In this document: piece after piece, positions 1 to 10,305 of the stretch
How positions within the stretch are numbered: the stretch's first letter is position 1
How the letters are laid out: each line of letters starts with the position of its first letter
Assembly (NCBI RefSeq): GCF_918797505.1
Contig: NC_092799.1
Span: forward strand, 30,454,597-30,518,596
Source of the DNA: Bemisia tabaci
Taxonomy: Eukaryota; Arthropoda; Insecta; Hemiptera; Aleyrodidae
DNA length: 64,000 nucleotides
Reading direction: 5' to 3'
Notes under the pieces: generated by a model
The model's input: only the letters and a program-made list of their open reading frames with translations
What the model was told of the DNA's origin: nothing
The model's database searches: none
Program-made: the position numbers and the translations under genes

Positions 1-759
1 CTTGCCGCCCATGGGCCGCGTGTATTTTGCCGCCCCCTTCTCATTCGTTTTGAAACATCAATAAAAACTATCAAGGGAAGTGCCGGAGGGGGAGGGGTGC
101 ATAAGACGCGTTTACTCGTGTTGGAAACATTTTTTGCGAACGCTCTGTCAACGCTATTAGCAAAATTTCACGGAATTTTGCGCGAAATTTAAGTTCCGTG
201 AACCTATCTCTGTGTGGACAAGGCCTTCCATTTATAAGAAATGGACACAAAAATTATGAAAGAACAAAAATTAATGTGGTTTAACTTCTGCCACCGCGCC
301 GAGCTGATTGCACTGTGTTTGACGCAATGCGTGAAGTATGCATGCAGTCTTGTAGGCGTTATGCGTTTCACGTCGACCGCTGCTCCATGCATTGTGTTTG
401 ACGCAATGCGTAAAGTATTCATGCAGTTTTCTAGGCGCTGATGTGCGTTAAATGCCGACCGCTGCACCGAGGGCTTCTCCTTTTCATCTCAAGTCCTCGT
501 CATCATTGCTCTCTGCGCCGCGTCGTTCCAGACTCGACAAATTAAAGGTTCTGTCTATTGTATCACCGAAAGACGACAAAATTAGTATTTACTGTACTCT
601 CTGAAAATGAGAGATTTTGTCGCCTTTTCTTGCTTGTAATTTTTTGTCTGAATCCATTTTTTTTTAATACTTACATTTAAAAAAATGCAAAATTTGCCGC
701 CCCCTAAAATTGCCGCCATGGGCCGCGGCCCATGTGGCCACCCCCTAAATCCAGCCCTG
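1..759 (-). mobile_element. hAT-like family A copy A1, cut by window edge
   Basis: Starts inside the element with the CTTGCCGCCCATGGGCCGC subterminal block and ends at the reverse complement of CAGGGCTGG. It shares its whole layout with five other copies here: a GGCGGC/CATGGGCCGCGGCCCATG palindromic subterminus, an AT-rich spacer, and an internal tandem array. About two units of the GCAATGCGTGAAGTATTC array lie at roughly 317-445. There is no coding capacity, and the frames seen here are shadows of the array. hAT assignment comes from sister copies with 8-bp duplications. Confidence 0.8.
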
Positions 760-1190
760 CATGGCTCAAAGTAATGTTGATAAAGCTCATAAATTATACT
801 AATTCATCCTCATAGCTCTTACGTTCTACCTCAGTTTAGTTTTCAGATATAAGTTTTCGAAGTACTTAAAGTTGTGATCAGGATACTAGAAGGCAAGGGA
901 CTAAACATAGGAAAGAGAGTCTTACGTTATTATTTATGGCTATCTTGGTATTCGGACAAATCCTCTAACATACTGCTGATCAATGACATTCAACCACCAA
1001 ATCAGGATCCTCCGATTCAACCAACTGACCGCTACAGCAAAAGCTACAAGAAAACGTCGGTATTGATAAGGGCTTCAAACAGTATTCAAAAATCATATTT
1101 TACACCACGAGGTGGTCAGAATATAAAGGATCATTGATTTAAGGCTGAAATAAACTCGGGCCCAAAGAGTCTGTTTACTTGGGATGTATG
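760..1190. other. unassigned AT-rich DNA
   Basis: Lies between A1 and D1. I see no repeat partner elsewhere in the window, no codon-like bias and no RNA gene. An 87-codon frame on the plus strand near 874-1137 has no recognisable motif and is treated as chance. Confidence 0.6.
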
Positions 1191-1448
1191 CTGCCGTGTT
1201 AGGGAAGAACGCCGTATGAACATTCGAGAGTTGCCAAATTTCCCAAATTGAAAGAACATGTATTTTTGACGACATTTATGCATATTTTTCCTCAAAATTT
1301 TCGGATATTTTAGATTAAATTGTGTGAAAAATTGTCTGAAAATTGTGGGAAAAATTACTCACAATGATTCTAAACAAAATTCAGTTTTTAGTGAAGGAAA
1401 TCTGACAACGTCTAAAGGCTCATACGGCGTTTTTCCTTAACGCGGCAG
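1191..1448. mobile_element. family D element D1 (4-bp duplication tatg)
   Basis: Terminal inverted repeats begin CTGCCGTGTTAGGGAAGAAC and end with CGGCGTTTTTCCTTAACGCGGCAG. The element is 258 bp and is flanked on both sides by tatg. Eight related copies occur in the window. The ends GAACGCCGTATGAACATTCG and GGCTCATACGGCGTTTTTCC are the best conserved parts; the middle is AT-rich. No frame of useful length is present, so it is non-autonomous. Confidence 0.85.
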
Positions 1449-1710
1449 TATGGTCATTAGAAGCGGAGACTGCCCACCTTCCCACGACTTTTTTTTACGG
1501 TCCGCGACTGCGCATTGAGGGCGTGTGAGGGTGGCGGGTGGGGGTGGGAGGGCTCGGATCCTCGCATGAATAGCAGGAAAGTTTCGAAACGATGCGGCAA
1601 GGTTCCAATCCTACGTCCGATTCCGCGGCGCTGGATCCGTATGGGCATTTATTATAACAGATAGCGCAATATGCCAAGCGGGCTCCGCACACTCCTTAGC
1701 GCCACCGCCG
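1449..1710. other. unassigned spacer with GC-rich patch
   Basis: Contains a G-rich stretch around 1515-1555 (ggcgggtgggggtgggag). No gene or repeat partner was recognised. Confidence 0.5.
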
Positions 1711-1940
1711 CACGGTAGATCGAGTCAATTAGAGAGGTCGGACATGAATTTTCCGGCTCAAACTGCATATTTTTATGTTCATTTCGTCAAATTTAAAACT
1801 ATAAGGGGTGTTTCTTGAAGAAAATTTCACGAGAAAACCAGTGAAGCCACTTATAGAACTCCAAAGTCTTGTGTAAAAGGAGTTATAAGCGTTTAAAGTT
1901 TCCGTTTGTCCGACTTCTCCTATTGACTCGATCCATTGTG
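1711..1940. mobile_element. family G inverted-repeat element G1
   Basis: Left end is CACGGTAGATCGAGTCAATT and right end is ATTGACTCGATCCATTGTG. The interior carries the family's signature phrases TTCGTCAAATTTAAAACTATAAGGGGTG and GAAAATTTCACGAGAAAACCA, found in four other copies. The GC-rich flank CGCCACCGC occurs on both sides but is offset by two bases on the left, so the duplication length is uncertain. Confidence 0.75.
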
Positions 1941-2286
1941 CGCCACCGCGCGGGGAGGAACTCCCAATTCCAGTCCCACTACGCAAACATATGCCGCACT
2001 CGGCGCTCTGATCGCCACCGTCATTCTAGGAATAGGGATTTGTTTGCAAAGGACCATCTGTTTGGTTTCCATCGATTCAACCGCGGTCCAAGGATTCAAA
2101 TCCGTACTAACAAATAACTACACCTTTTCGGGGGTGCCCAAGTATCACATGATGAACTTGAATTGAAGGAAGTCTTTAGTCTGAGGCCCAAGGGAACGTA
2201 ACGTGACGCAAAATATCATGCTCAAGAAAATCATCAGAGTAACGTGTAACGTGTAACGGCTGAGGTGCCCCGCGTCTAAGGGGGTT
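1941..2286. other. unassigned spacer with short hydrophobic frame
   Basis: A plus-strand frame at 1936-2166 (76 codons) contains a transmembrane-like run, residues about 20-37 (YAALGALIATVILGIGIC), but it starts inside the G1 end and has no recognised family. I call no gene. The rest shows only the short repeat gtaacgtgtaacgtgtaacgg near 2238. Confidence 0.4.
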
Positions 2287-2320
2287 GGACTGCAAAGCAG
2301 TCAGGAGGCGTACCCCCTAG
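2287..2320 (+). repeat. Helitron-like 3' terminus (tentative)
   Basis: A perfect small hairpin GACTGC-aaa-GCAGTC (2288-2302) is followed 14 bases later by CTAG (2317-2320) and then T. That order (hairpin, about 10-14 nt, CTRR, T) is the known Helitron 3' end. No 5' TC end could be placed, so this is suggestive only. Confidence 0.35.
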
Positions 2321-2568
2321 TGCTGATTAAAATCTAACTTTATTCATTTTTTTGCCTTTTTAATGATTATTTTGGGTCATATCTGAGGGACTGTCCAAAA
2401 ATTACGATTCGTCTGTTGGAGAAGAGGCCAACGTGCGCGTAAGAGATGGGAAAGGAGGGGTTCGAAGACTACATGAAATCACGCTTGAGAAGATTTCCCG
2501 ATAATTTTCGTCACTTTATATATTTCGCCTTTATAACATTCGCCCATAAATTTCGCACTTTCGTTTGG

Positions 2569-2674
2569 CTGACACAAGGGCGTAACTACACAATGAGATG
2601 AGCCCGGAAAAGCATTGAATAGTATGGAGGACAAGGTTCATTGCAGAGTGTAGTTACGCCCTTGCCTTATATCA
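2569..2674. mobile_element. family I hairpin MITE I1
   Basis: Inverted ends CTGACACAAGGGCGTAACTA and TAGTTACGCCCTTGCCTTAT fold back on each other. The sequence is nearly identical to the copy at 57.2 kb, including ATGAGCCCGGAAAAGCATTG. No coding content. Confidence 0.8.
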
Positions 2675-2782
2675 GGTAGGCGACGATTTGATCATAAGAT
2701 CTGCCAAAAAATGCTGATAATTACCTTAAAAGGCGGAAGTCTAACAAATCGTGATGCAATTCGTCCGGGCACATACCTGATT

Positions 2783-2908
2783 TTGTCGCTCTTCTGGCGT
2801 AAGGGCGCATATCTCAATTGCCGCGTGAGCCCTACTTTACATATAGAGCCATGCCTTCTGGGGCTTATGTAGAAATCGAGTTATGCCCTTACGTCAGAGG
2901 TGCGACAA
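2783..2908. mobile_element. family I-related hairpin element I3
   Basis: Inverted ends TTGTCGCTCTTCTGGCGTAAG and ACGTCAGAGGTGCGACAA. The GTAAGGGCG core is shared with I1 and I2, but the interior is diverged. It sits only about 110 bp downstream of I1. Confidence 0.6.
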
Positions 2909-3424
2909 CTTGGGCCTATTCAAGAGTAGGAGAGTCTAAATTTCCGAGTGTCAACGTGGCGTAATTTAATTTATAAGCATCCCCTATCAAATGGGCATTG
3001 AAAATTATTGGTGAAGGTATTCCCTAGCGTCACGTAATTCACAAAAAGAAAAGGATCTGCGTGTTCACTACGTAACCGGAAAGTGTAAGTAAACATTTGA
3101 AAAATGGACAAACCAAGAGGTACGAGACCCTCATTAATTAAAAAGGATGTAATCCTTTTTGATTAGATCGTCGCTCTTGCTGGGATAAAAGTGGGGCGAA
3201 ACTCCACTTTCTCATGAGCCTATGAGGTATTCAAAGATTCCATTCAGAAAACATACGTCTAGATGTCTTCTATACAAACTCAGACAAAAAATGCCATAGT
3301 TTGCTAAAAATATACGACGTCTGCTTATATAGGTGCATTTCTTCCGTGCATGTGTATTGTGTTACACAGGAATCCAAAATCACTTAACTCCTCTAATTTA
3401 GTCTGTCAATTTTGTTTTTTTCCC

Positions 3425-3480
<56 letters not shown>

Positions 3481-4065
3481 GTAAATCTACATATTTATAA
3501 CAGTTGTGACCGTTAATTATGAAAGTATTCAGAGATGTGCAACTAGTGGGTAGTAGGTAAAGTTCCTGATAAAATATTTAACAATGAGCTGCGTAATGCG
3601 CTTTACGGTGGACCTGTCAAAAATATTTGGATTTCAAGGGTGATGGGTCGATTCGCGAAAAATATTTCCAAAACCTCATTCTCACACCGACCGCAACTCA
3701 TCAAGGAGACGGGTAATGTTTAGAGGTAATGCCCTTGGTCGACAAATTTACTTTCAAAAAATGAAAATTGACCCACTTCGGATATCTCACGAGACGACCG
3801 CTAGGGAAATTTACTCTCCCGTGCACGGAAAATAGTCCAAGATGGCCCCGTAGCTCGGTAGAAAAAAACGAGGTCGTGACAATGCAAAGATTCTTCGACG
3901 TATTGATGTCCTTTTTATCTGCATGCTGTTTTACGCGACGGACGAAAATTACAAAATGACCTTACCCCTACCCCTACCTCAGAGACTGATAAAGCTGCGA
4001 ACCGTCGTAAAGCAGCATTTTGTGACAATGACAATACTAGTTTACATAATAAACCGCGTGCACAT
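2909..4065. other. unassigned DNA with 51-base T run
   Basis: Contains an uninterrupted T run at 3427-3477 and two small hairpins (AAAAAGGATG-taat-CCTTTTT at about 3140, AAAGTGG-ggcgaaact-CCACTTT at about 3187). No gene or repeat copy was recognised. The T run may be the tail of a minus-strand retroposed sequence, but no body can be identified. Confidence 0.5.
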
Positions 4066-4229
4066 CAGTGGCGTGGCGTGAATTGCGATATATCGATTGT
4101 TATGCCATTTAAACCTATGGAAAAAGATCGATAAATAGGGTGTTCGCAGCGAGCACCTTAATAATCGATTCTTTACCATAGGTTTAATGGCATAACAATC
4201 GATATATCGCAATTCACGCCTCGCCACTG
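4066..4229. mobile_element. hAT-like family B element B1 with perfect 8-bp duplication gtgcacat
   Basis: A 164-bp near-palindrome. Ends are CAGTGGCGTGGCGTGAATTG and CAATTCACGCCTCGCCACTG. It is flanked by gtgcacat at 4058-4065 and 4230-4237. The core includes CATTTAAACCTATGG and its complement, with GGGTGTTCGCAGCGAGCACC at the centre. Ten copies occur in the window. Confidence 0.93.
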
Positions 4230-5781
4230 GTGCACATCTGTTTGACTTGGATATCGACGCGAGGTGGTCGGAGAAGGCGCCAACCCGAGTCAATTTTACG
4301 GGCATTTCAGAAAAGATATTCCTAATGCTTTTCTCGGCAGTTCGTCACGTTGTCTTAACTGTGTTGCCAAGTTAAGTCTGCGAAACTTGGGACATTTTGA
4401 TGGCTCGTGTATGCCGAGGATTTACCTCTCATGCAGCAAAGTTTTAACTATAATTAGGCCTTATCTCCACGAGCCGTTTCGCAAGATTTGTCTCAGGGAA
4501 AATTCCCACTTACGAAGTTACAGTACCAAGTATGGTACTTGTACCCCTAGGACCCATTGAGAGAAGAAGAAGAAGTGAAAACGAATTGTGCGATATTTTA
4601 TCCATTACTATAGTTAGTATTAGTTACTATTAGTTTAGTTTCATTCCTGCGATTCGAACTTGGGAAAAATCCCATGAAAACGTCCCGTGGAGGCAAGGCC
4701 TTCATTGAAATTTATTACCACCTAATTTTTAATTTTGAAAACTCAGCTACATCGGCTTCTTAAAACTAGCCATTCGGGGATGAAACGTCATTTCTCTTTA
4801 CTTGGTTGAACAATCAAACGGACTTCAATTTAAATCGTATTACCAAGATGTCGAGCAGCTCGTAAATTTTTGACATTATTTGCTGACAGGCAAGCAAAGT
4901 ATACTGCGTAACGCCTGTTTTTTTTAGATAGATAACTATTATTGCATTTAGTGTGTGTTTGGCCTAGTCACGAAATGAAGGCGCAATAAACACGAAGATG
5001 AGGGTCGACCTCACACGGTAGGTTTTTCATAGTGTATAAATGAGCCAGTACATATTTATTTCAAGTCCAACTTGTGTTTTTTTTTAATGAACTGAAAGTT
5101 CGGATTCAGCGAAATTGCAGTTTCATGTATTGAGGGTGCACCCAGAGACCCTCCAACCACCATTTTCTTCCGTGTACTCAAGCATTTTTACTCCGCCGAC
5201 AAAAAATTTGGAAAGACGGAGACTAAACATGGCAATTGACGTTCAGTTCAGAGAGTTTTCTTTAAGACCGTTTGAGGACCAAAAACCAAGAAATAGGATC
5301 AAATCTGGAAAAATGCAAGCAAATGTAATTGCTAGTACTTAGTGGGACTTAATGAGCAGTATCCGTGCCTAGTGCTTACAAATACAGACTCCTTCCCTCT
5401 CCCTTTATTTTTCGTGGGCACTTACGTAAAGGCAGCAAGCATTATTGGTGGAATTTTAAGGCTACGCAGGTCCGTGATCCATTCAGAGATTCAACTTTCA
5501 GCCCCGTTTGAGCAGAGAACCTCTCGCAAAAATATCAGTTTGAAAAGTTATATGGCAACCGTGTTGGGTGACACCGGAGTTGTCTTTGCATGCGCCGGAA
5601 AATATGCTGATTTTTTCCCTTTTTTCTTACCAATTTACGCCACTGACTGCTCTTTCAGCTGCGAGCTGCCTCTAATGACCGGCCGGCGCGTCGCGTCTCG
5701 CGCGGCGTTTAGTAATAACCCAGACTGCCTACGATTTCCGCTGGCGAATCTGACTTCCTCACTTGAGATTCAGAGGCGTCG
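4230..5781. other. unassigned spacer, no gene recognised
   Basis: About 1.5 kb without a repeat I can place. Frames at 4264-4560 and 5342-5836 (164 codons) lack any family signature. The second runs on into G2, so it is not read as a gene. A small hairpin AGTACCAAGTATGGTACT lies near 4521. The 5640-5780 part is richer in GC. Confidence 0.5.
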
Positions 5782-6008
5782 CACAGTGGAGCAAGTCAGT
5801 CAGAGAGGTAGGGTAGGACATGGAATTTTTGACTAAAACGGTAAATTTTGACGTTTAATTCGTCACATTTTAATTTTAAGGGGTGCCCCTGCAAGAAAAT
5901 TTTACGAGAAAACCAATGGAACCATTTTTCAGATGTCAAAGTTTTGTGAAAACGGAGTTAAAGTTTCCAAATGTTGTCCGACCTCTCCCATTGACCCGAT
6001 CTACCGTA
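5782..6008. mobile_element. family G element G2
   Basis: Left end CACAGTGGAGCAAGTCAGTC. The interior has TTCGTCACATTTTAATTTTAAGGGGTG and GAAAATTTTACGAGAAAACCA. The right end GACCCGATCTACCGTA is immediately followed by D2, which apparently inserted into or at the end of G2. Confidence 0.75.
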
Positions 6009-6261
6009 CTGCCGTGCTAAGGAAGAACGCCGTATGAACATTCGAGAGTTGACAAATGTCCGTCAATAAAATGCTCATTTATACGGAAATGTATGAATAT
6101 TTTTACGTGAATGTTTCAGAATCTTTAGGAGGAATTGCGAACAAAATTATCTGAAAAATTGGGAGGAAAATACTCATAAGTTAACCAAGAGATTCGCGTT
6201 TAATTAAAGGAAATTTGGCAACGCTTGAAGGTTCATACGGCGTTTTTCCTTAGAACGACAG
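6009..6261. mobile_element. family D element D2 (4-bp duplication cgta)
   Basis: Ends CTGCCGTGCTAAGGAAGAAC and CGGCGTTTTTCCTTAGAACGACAG. It is 253 bp and flanked by cgta at 6005-6008 and 6262-6265. Abuts G2 directly. Confidence 0.88.
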
Positions 6262-6458
6262 CGTACCCCAACCACACCGGCACATTTTGATTTATTAACT
6301 GCCGTTCTTAGAAATACCGGCTTTTTCGGCGTTCCACGTTATGCCGCCCAACTTCAAAATTTCATTTTCACAGATTATTTGTAGGACTTTTCAGATAACT
6401 TTTATTTTGTGCGAAATAAATTGTCCAAATGATATTCCTGATCTGAAGGAGGGGTATT

Positions 6459-7359
6459 CAGGGCCGGATTAAGTGGCATGGAAGGATGCCACCAAATCTA
6501 GGAGGCAGCAAATTTCGCAATTTTTTTTAAATGTAGGTATAAAAAAAATCGGATTTATAAAAACAAAATTACAAACGAGAAAAGGCGACAAAATCTCTCA
6601 TTTCCTGAGAGTATAGTAATTTCTAATTTTGTCGTCTCTCGGTGATACAAGAGACAGCACCTTTAATTAATCGAGTTAAGAGAGATACCAAACACGCAAT
6701 TTGGCCAGGAACGGCGCGACTTACCTAGAGAGAAATGATGACGAGGACTTGAGATGAAAAGGAGAAGCCCTCGGCGCGGCGATCGGCATGTGACACATAT
6801 TAGCGCTTACAAGACTGCACGAATACTTCACGCATTGCATCAAACACAATGCGGTCATTGCGGACATCGTGAAACGGATAACCCCTACAAGACTGCGTGA
6901 ATACTTCACGCATTGCGTCAAACACAGTGCGTTCAGCAGCGGTCGTCGGCTTGAAATTCATAGCGCCTAAAAAACTGTCGGAATACTTCAAGCATTGCTC
7001 CAAACACGGTGCGGTCTGCGTGGGTCTGCGCGGCGCGGCGGCGGAAGTTAAAATCATTAAACCACATTTATGTTTGTTCCTTCATAATTTTTTTGTTCAT
7101 TTCTTATGAATGAAAGGCCTTGTCCACGCAGAGATAGGTTTAGGAAACTTAACGTTCGCGCAAATTTCGGTGAAGTTTTGCTAGTAGTGTTAACAGGGCT
7201 TTCCCAAAAAATGTTTCCAACACGAGTAAACGCGTCTTATGCACCCCACCCCCGCTGGCACGTTCACTTGATGGTTTTTATTGATGTTTCAAAACGAATG
7301 AGAAGGGGGCGGCAAAATACAGGCGGCCCATGGGCGGCAAGTAGGTAAATCTGGTCCTG
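6459..7359 (+). mobile_element. hAT-like family A copy A2, full length
   Basis: Runs from CAGGGCCGGATTAAG to CTGGTCCTG (901 bp). The flanks ggggtatt and gggatatc agree at six of eight positions, consistent with an aged 8-bp duplication. Three units of the internal array start at about 6803, 6881 and 6963. The 3' half ends in GGCGGCCCATGGGCGGCAAG. Frames in this region are array shadows and carry no transposase. Confidence 0.88.
6803..7035. repeat. internal 78-82 bp tandem array of A2 (3 units)
   Basis: Each unit contains GCCTACAAGACTGC, GAATACTTCACGCATTGC and CAAACACAGTGCGGTC. Units start near 6803, 6881 and 6963. The third is the most diverged (CTTCAAGCATTGCTCC). Confidence 0.85.
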
Positions 7360-7741
7360 GGGATATCGAAAAAGGCCTCCCCCCCCCTCCACCTCCAGAA
7401 TCGGGAAATTTATGCGGGTTTCCTGAGTTGAATTAATGTAGTTTACGGAAATAATTATGATTTGGTTTCCATAGGCCACTGTATACGTGTTAAACGGTTG
7501 CCTGAACAAAGGTCTGCAGGCGTTTTCAGCGAAAAATGCGTGTTTTTCTATCACTCCGAGGCTTTTTTGACACCGAGCACATCGTTTCACTAAAACGAGC
7601 TTTTGATGTGTTATCAAGGAGGCTTTAGGAAACATGTTCACCCTGGTTTGGTTTTAGTTAGATGATGCGCTCTAAGGGGCCAAAAAAGGCCCTTATCGAT
7701 ACCCCTTCTTTACCAGACCTGCTGCTGTAGGGCTGTTTGGT
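7360..7741. other. unassigned spacer
   Basis: Begins with a C-rich patch (ctccccccccctccacctcc). A 125-codon minus-strand frame (7264-7641) overlaps the A2 end and has no recognised motif. No repeat partner was seen. Confidence 0.5.
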
Positions 7742-8030
7742 CTATCGACAGGGTTGCAATCTTTCATAAAATATAAAATCTTGAAATTCAATGTGAAATA
7801 TTACATGAAATTACAGAAAAATATGAAAGATATTTTTCGAAACTAAATGCAAAATTTAATGAAAGGCAACTGGTTTTTGCTTTTTGGTGGTTCTTAGAGC
7901 GTGTTGCATACTTAGCCCCTTAATATATGTTTCATATTTTTCACGACTTTGTGAAATTTCATGAGATATTTCACGGAAATTTTCAATTTTGCATGTTTTA
8001 CATATCACCCGCGCAATTCCCTGTCGATAG
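7742..8030. mobile_element. family U inverted-repeat element, AT-rich
   Basis: Ends CTATCGACAGGGTTGCAATC and GCAATTCCCTGTCGATAG are complementary. The interior is rich in GAAATTTCATG/CATGAAATT-type phrases on both strands. Superfamily unknown. Confidence 0.6.
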
Positions 8031-8928
8031 AACTAACTGAATTAATTTGGAGGTTCTAGAGGATCAGCAGGTTGAGGCAGCTCCGTGCATTATCAGGTTT
8101 TTATTACTTATTTCTCGGCCCACGCTTTTGGACATAAAAGTCTTACACGCATGAATCGCGAGTTTTAATGTAGGTCGTCCTTCCTCAGCCCTTTCTCTTA
8201 ACCACGGTTTGGATTTAAATCGATAAGCCGATTGATTCGAATGACCGATTTTTCAACGGGGGAGAGCTTTCATGCGGGTCTTCTATACGACACCCCATTG
8301 AGAAACATAGTATCGGTACAGCAAATTTATTGATGTTATCCACGACAGAAATTAGAGTGGTTAATTGTTGCAGCATTTCAACTGATAAGAGAAATGAGAA
8401 CATGCCTGAGTTTCTTAACTCACTGATGAATAACTATTATTTTCCCCGGAATGCCTGTCAATTCGATTGCGAAAAATAACCCTTTAATTGAAATGTGTCG
8501 GTCAATTTTGTGTATATCTTCTCTTTCGCTAAAAGGAAAGAAAAAAAAGAAGAAAAAAGAAATATTGAAGAAGAACTGCTAACAGGTTCGAACGTCCTAA
8601 AAATGCTCGAGTCAAATTTGATATCGATTCATCAAAACAACTTGATCATCTAATATCAGGAAGAGTTCATTTCTTTTTACGGTAGGATTTTTACCGTTTA
8701 GGTCATGAAAAATCTATAAAATTTGGAAATTTAGTTAAAATTGCATCAATAAAAAAATCACTACTTCAAATGTATGTCAGAATGAACATACAGAATAATT
8801 TTCGGGAGTGATAAAGCCGTAAGAGCAAAGGTTCTGTTACCATTCAAAAGATGCAACCATACCAAAGGGGCCCATGAGACAGCGTGTGAGGTTTAAAACC
8901 ACGATTACACCGTCGTGTTCTTCTATGA
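8031..8928. other. unassigned AT-rich DNA
   Basis: Holds a purine-rich stretch (gaaagaaaaaaaagaagaaaaaagaaa, about 8537-8563). No gene, RNA or repeat copy was recognised. Confidence 0.5.
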
Positions 8929-9157
8929 CACAGTGGTTCGAGTCAATCAGGGTGGTCGGACAAGAATGTTTTAATTAAAACTGGAAATATTGATGTTTAA
9001 TTCGTCACATTTTAAATTGTAAGGGGTGCGTCTGAAAGAAAATTTCGCAAGAAAACCAATGGAACCACTTTTGAAACCTCAAAAGTTAGTAGAATGGAGT
9101 AGGCTTTAAAAGGTTCAAAATTCTGTCCGATCTCCCCCACTGACTAGGTCCACTGTG
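8929..9157. mobile_element. family G element G3
   Basis: Ends CACAGTGGTTCGAGTCAATC and TGACTAGGTCCACTGTG. The interior phrases TTCGTCACATTTTAAATTGTAAGGGGTG and GAAAACCAATGGAACCACTTTTG match G1, G2, G4 and G5. Confidence 0.8.
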
Positions 9158-9769
9158 TGACAAAGCGTATGGGTACTCATGAATATCAATTAATTGAAGG
9201 CGCGGCAGTGATGGCGCTTAGCGGCGGCAACCCGCCGAAAGGACACGTGCTGTCAAAAATCATGCTCAAGGAACCCTCGACTCGAGTCTCATCCAGGGGT
9301 TATGTTGCGGTAATCTAGTTGCATATCCCTTGTGTCACGGAAGAGGACAATAACTCAATCTGAATGTAAGCCCCGGTTAGCCTGCGCTCTCATGGGCTTC
9401 GCGGCTCATGCTGCAGTGGAGTTACTGCCCTCTTTCGTTACACGCGGGAGGCTCGCGCACGCGACTATCGAGAGATGTTGTTTCAATGAATACCCCTATT
9501 ATACGGGTACCCGGCAAAAAAGAAAAAAAAACGCCATGGAATAGAATCAATTATAGTAAAGATTTGTGACGCCGCTCGGGTTCTTTGAGCTTTACATCAG
9601 GGGTGGGCAGTAATTAAAAATCCCGAATTTCACTCGCTTTTTGTCACGGCCGTATCACCGAGATAAATGGATATTTTTCATTGCAAAACTTTTCAATAAT
9701 CTGTGGTTTATGAAGCATCGATCAATTTCCACGTATATGTTCACTCAGTCCTAAAAGCTCTGGAAACAA
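9158..9769. other. unassigned spacer, moderately GC-rich
   Basis: Contains GGCGCGGCAGTGATGGCGCTTAGCGGCGG and a 70-codon plus-strand frame at 9332-9544 with no recognised motif. No repeat partner was placed. Confidence 0.45.
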
Positions 9770-9995
9770 CACTGAAAAAAAACACATTGGATCTAGAGTC
9801 CAGACTCTTAAAAACATCGACAAGAAAAAGTATTCTTGATTCAATCAGAATCTAGCTTAAATCAAGAACCAAGCCTCTTAATTTAAGCGGATTTCGTTTT
9901 GATTCAAGCAAAAATCCGATTGAATCAAGAGTATTTTTTCTTGTCAATGTTTTCAAGAGTCTGGACTCTAGATCCAATGTGTTTTTTTTCCACTG
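9770..9995. mobile_element. family E inverted-repeat element E1
   Basis: Starts CACTGAAAAAAAACACATTG and ends CCAATGTGTTTTTTTTCCACTG. The whole element is a long imperfect palindrome carrying GGATCTAGAGTCCAGACTC and TTGACAAG/CTTGTCAA arms. Three further copies are 228-235 bp. TA follows the right end. Non-coding. Confidence 0.85.
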
Positions 9996-10101
9996 TAATG
10001 AATGGTATTATCGTGGAACAAGGAGCCTAGATCTACTTAATGGATTCAACTCCTGATTGAAAATTTGGAAAAATCTTATAACTTCAGTTTGAAATTGTCG
10101 C

Positions 10102-10305
10102 CACCCTTTCACTGGGCGTACCCTTCGTCTCCTCCCAGGAGGAACCCAATCAAGCATCTTCTTCGGCAGCCTCTCTTCAGTCATCCTGTTAACATGACCA
10201 TATCAGACAAGCTGTTTGGTCATGACGTCTAAAACGATGGCATTGTCAACTCTCATGATCTGACGCACCCTATCGTTGCGGACCCGATCCAAATAATTAA
10301 TCCAA
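10102..10305 (-). pseudogene. decayed LINE reverse-transcriptase C-terminal fragment
   Basis: The minus strand reads a frame with DRVRNDRVRQIMRV, then DVMTKQLV, a stop, YGHVNRMTEERLPKK and DWVPPGRRRR. The block WYGHVxRMxExRLPKKxLxWxPPGxRRRGRP is the familiar region after the RT domain in Jockey/RTE-like non-LTR retrotransposons of arthropods. TGA stands where the conserved Trp codon TGG of the WYGHV motif is expected, so the copy is dead. Only about 65 codons remain; no RT catalytic motif or endonuclease is nearby. Confidence 0.8.

Noticed and set aside
1936..2166. 76-codon frame with a transmembrane-like run
   Set aside because: Starts in the G1 terminal repeat; no splice or family support. 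Too weak to call as an exon.
5342..5836. 164-codon plus-strand frame
   Set aside because: Ends inside the G2 element, has no recognisable domain, and has ordinary composition. Most likely chance.
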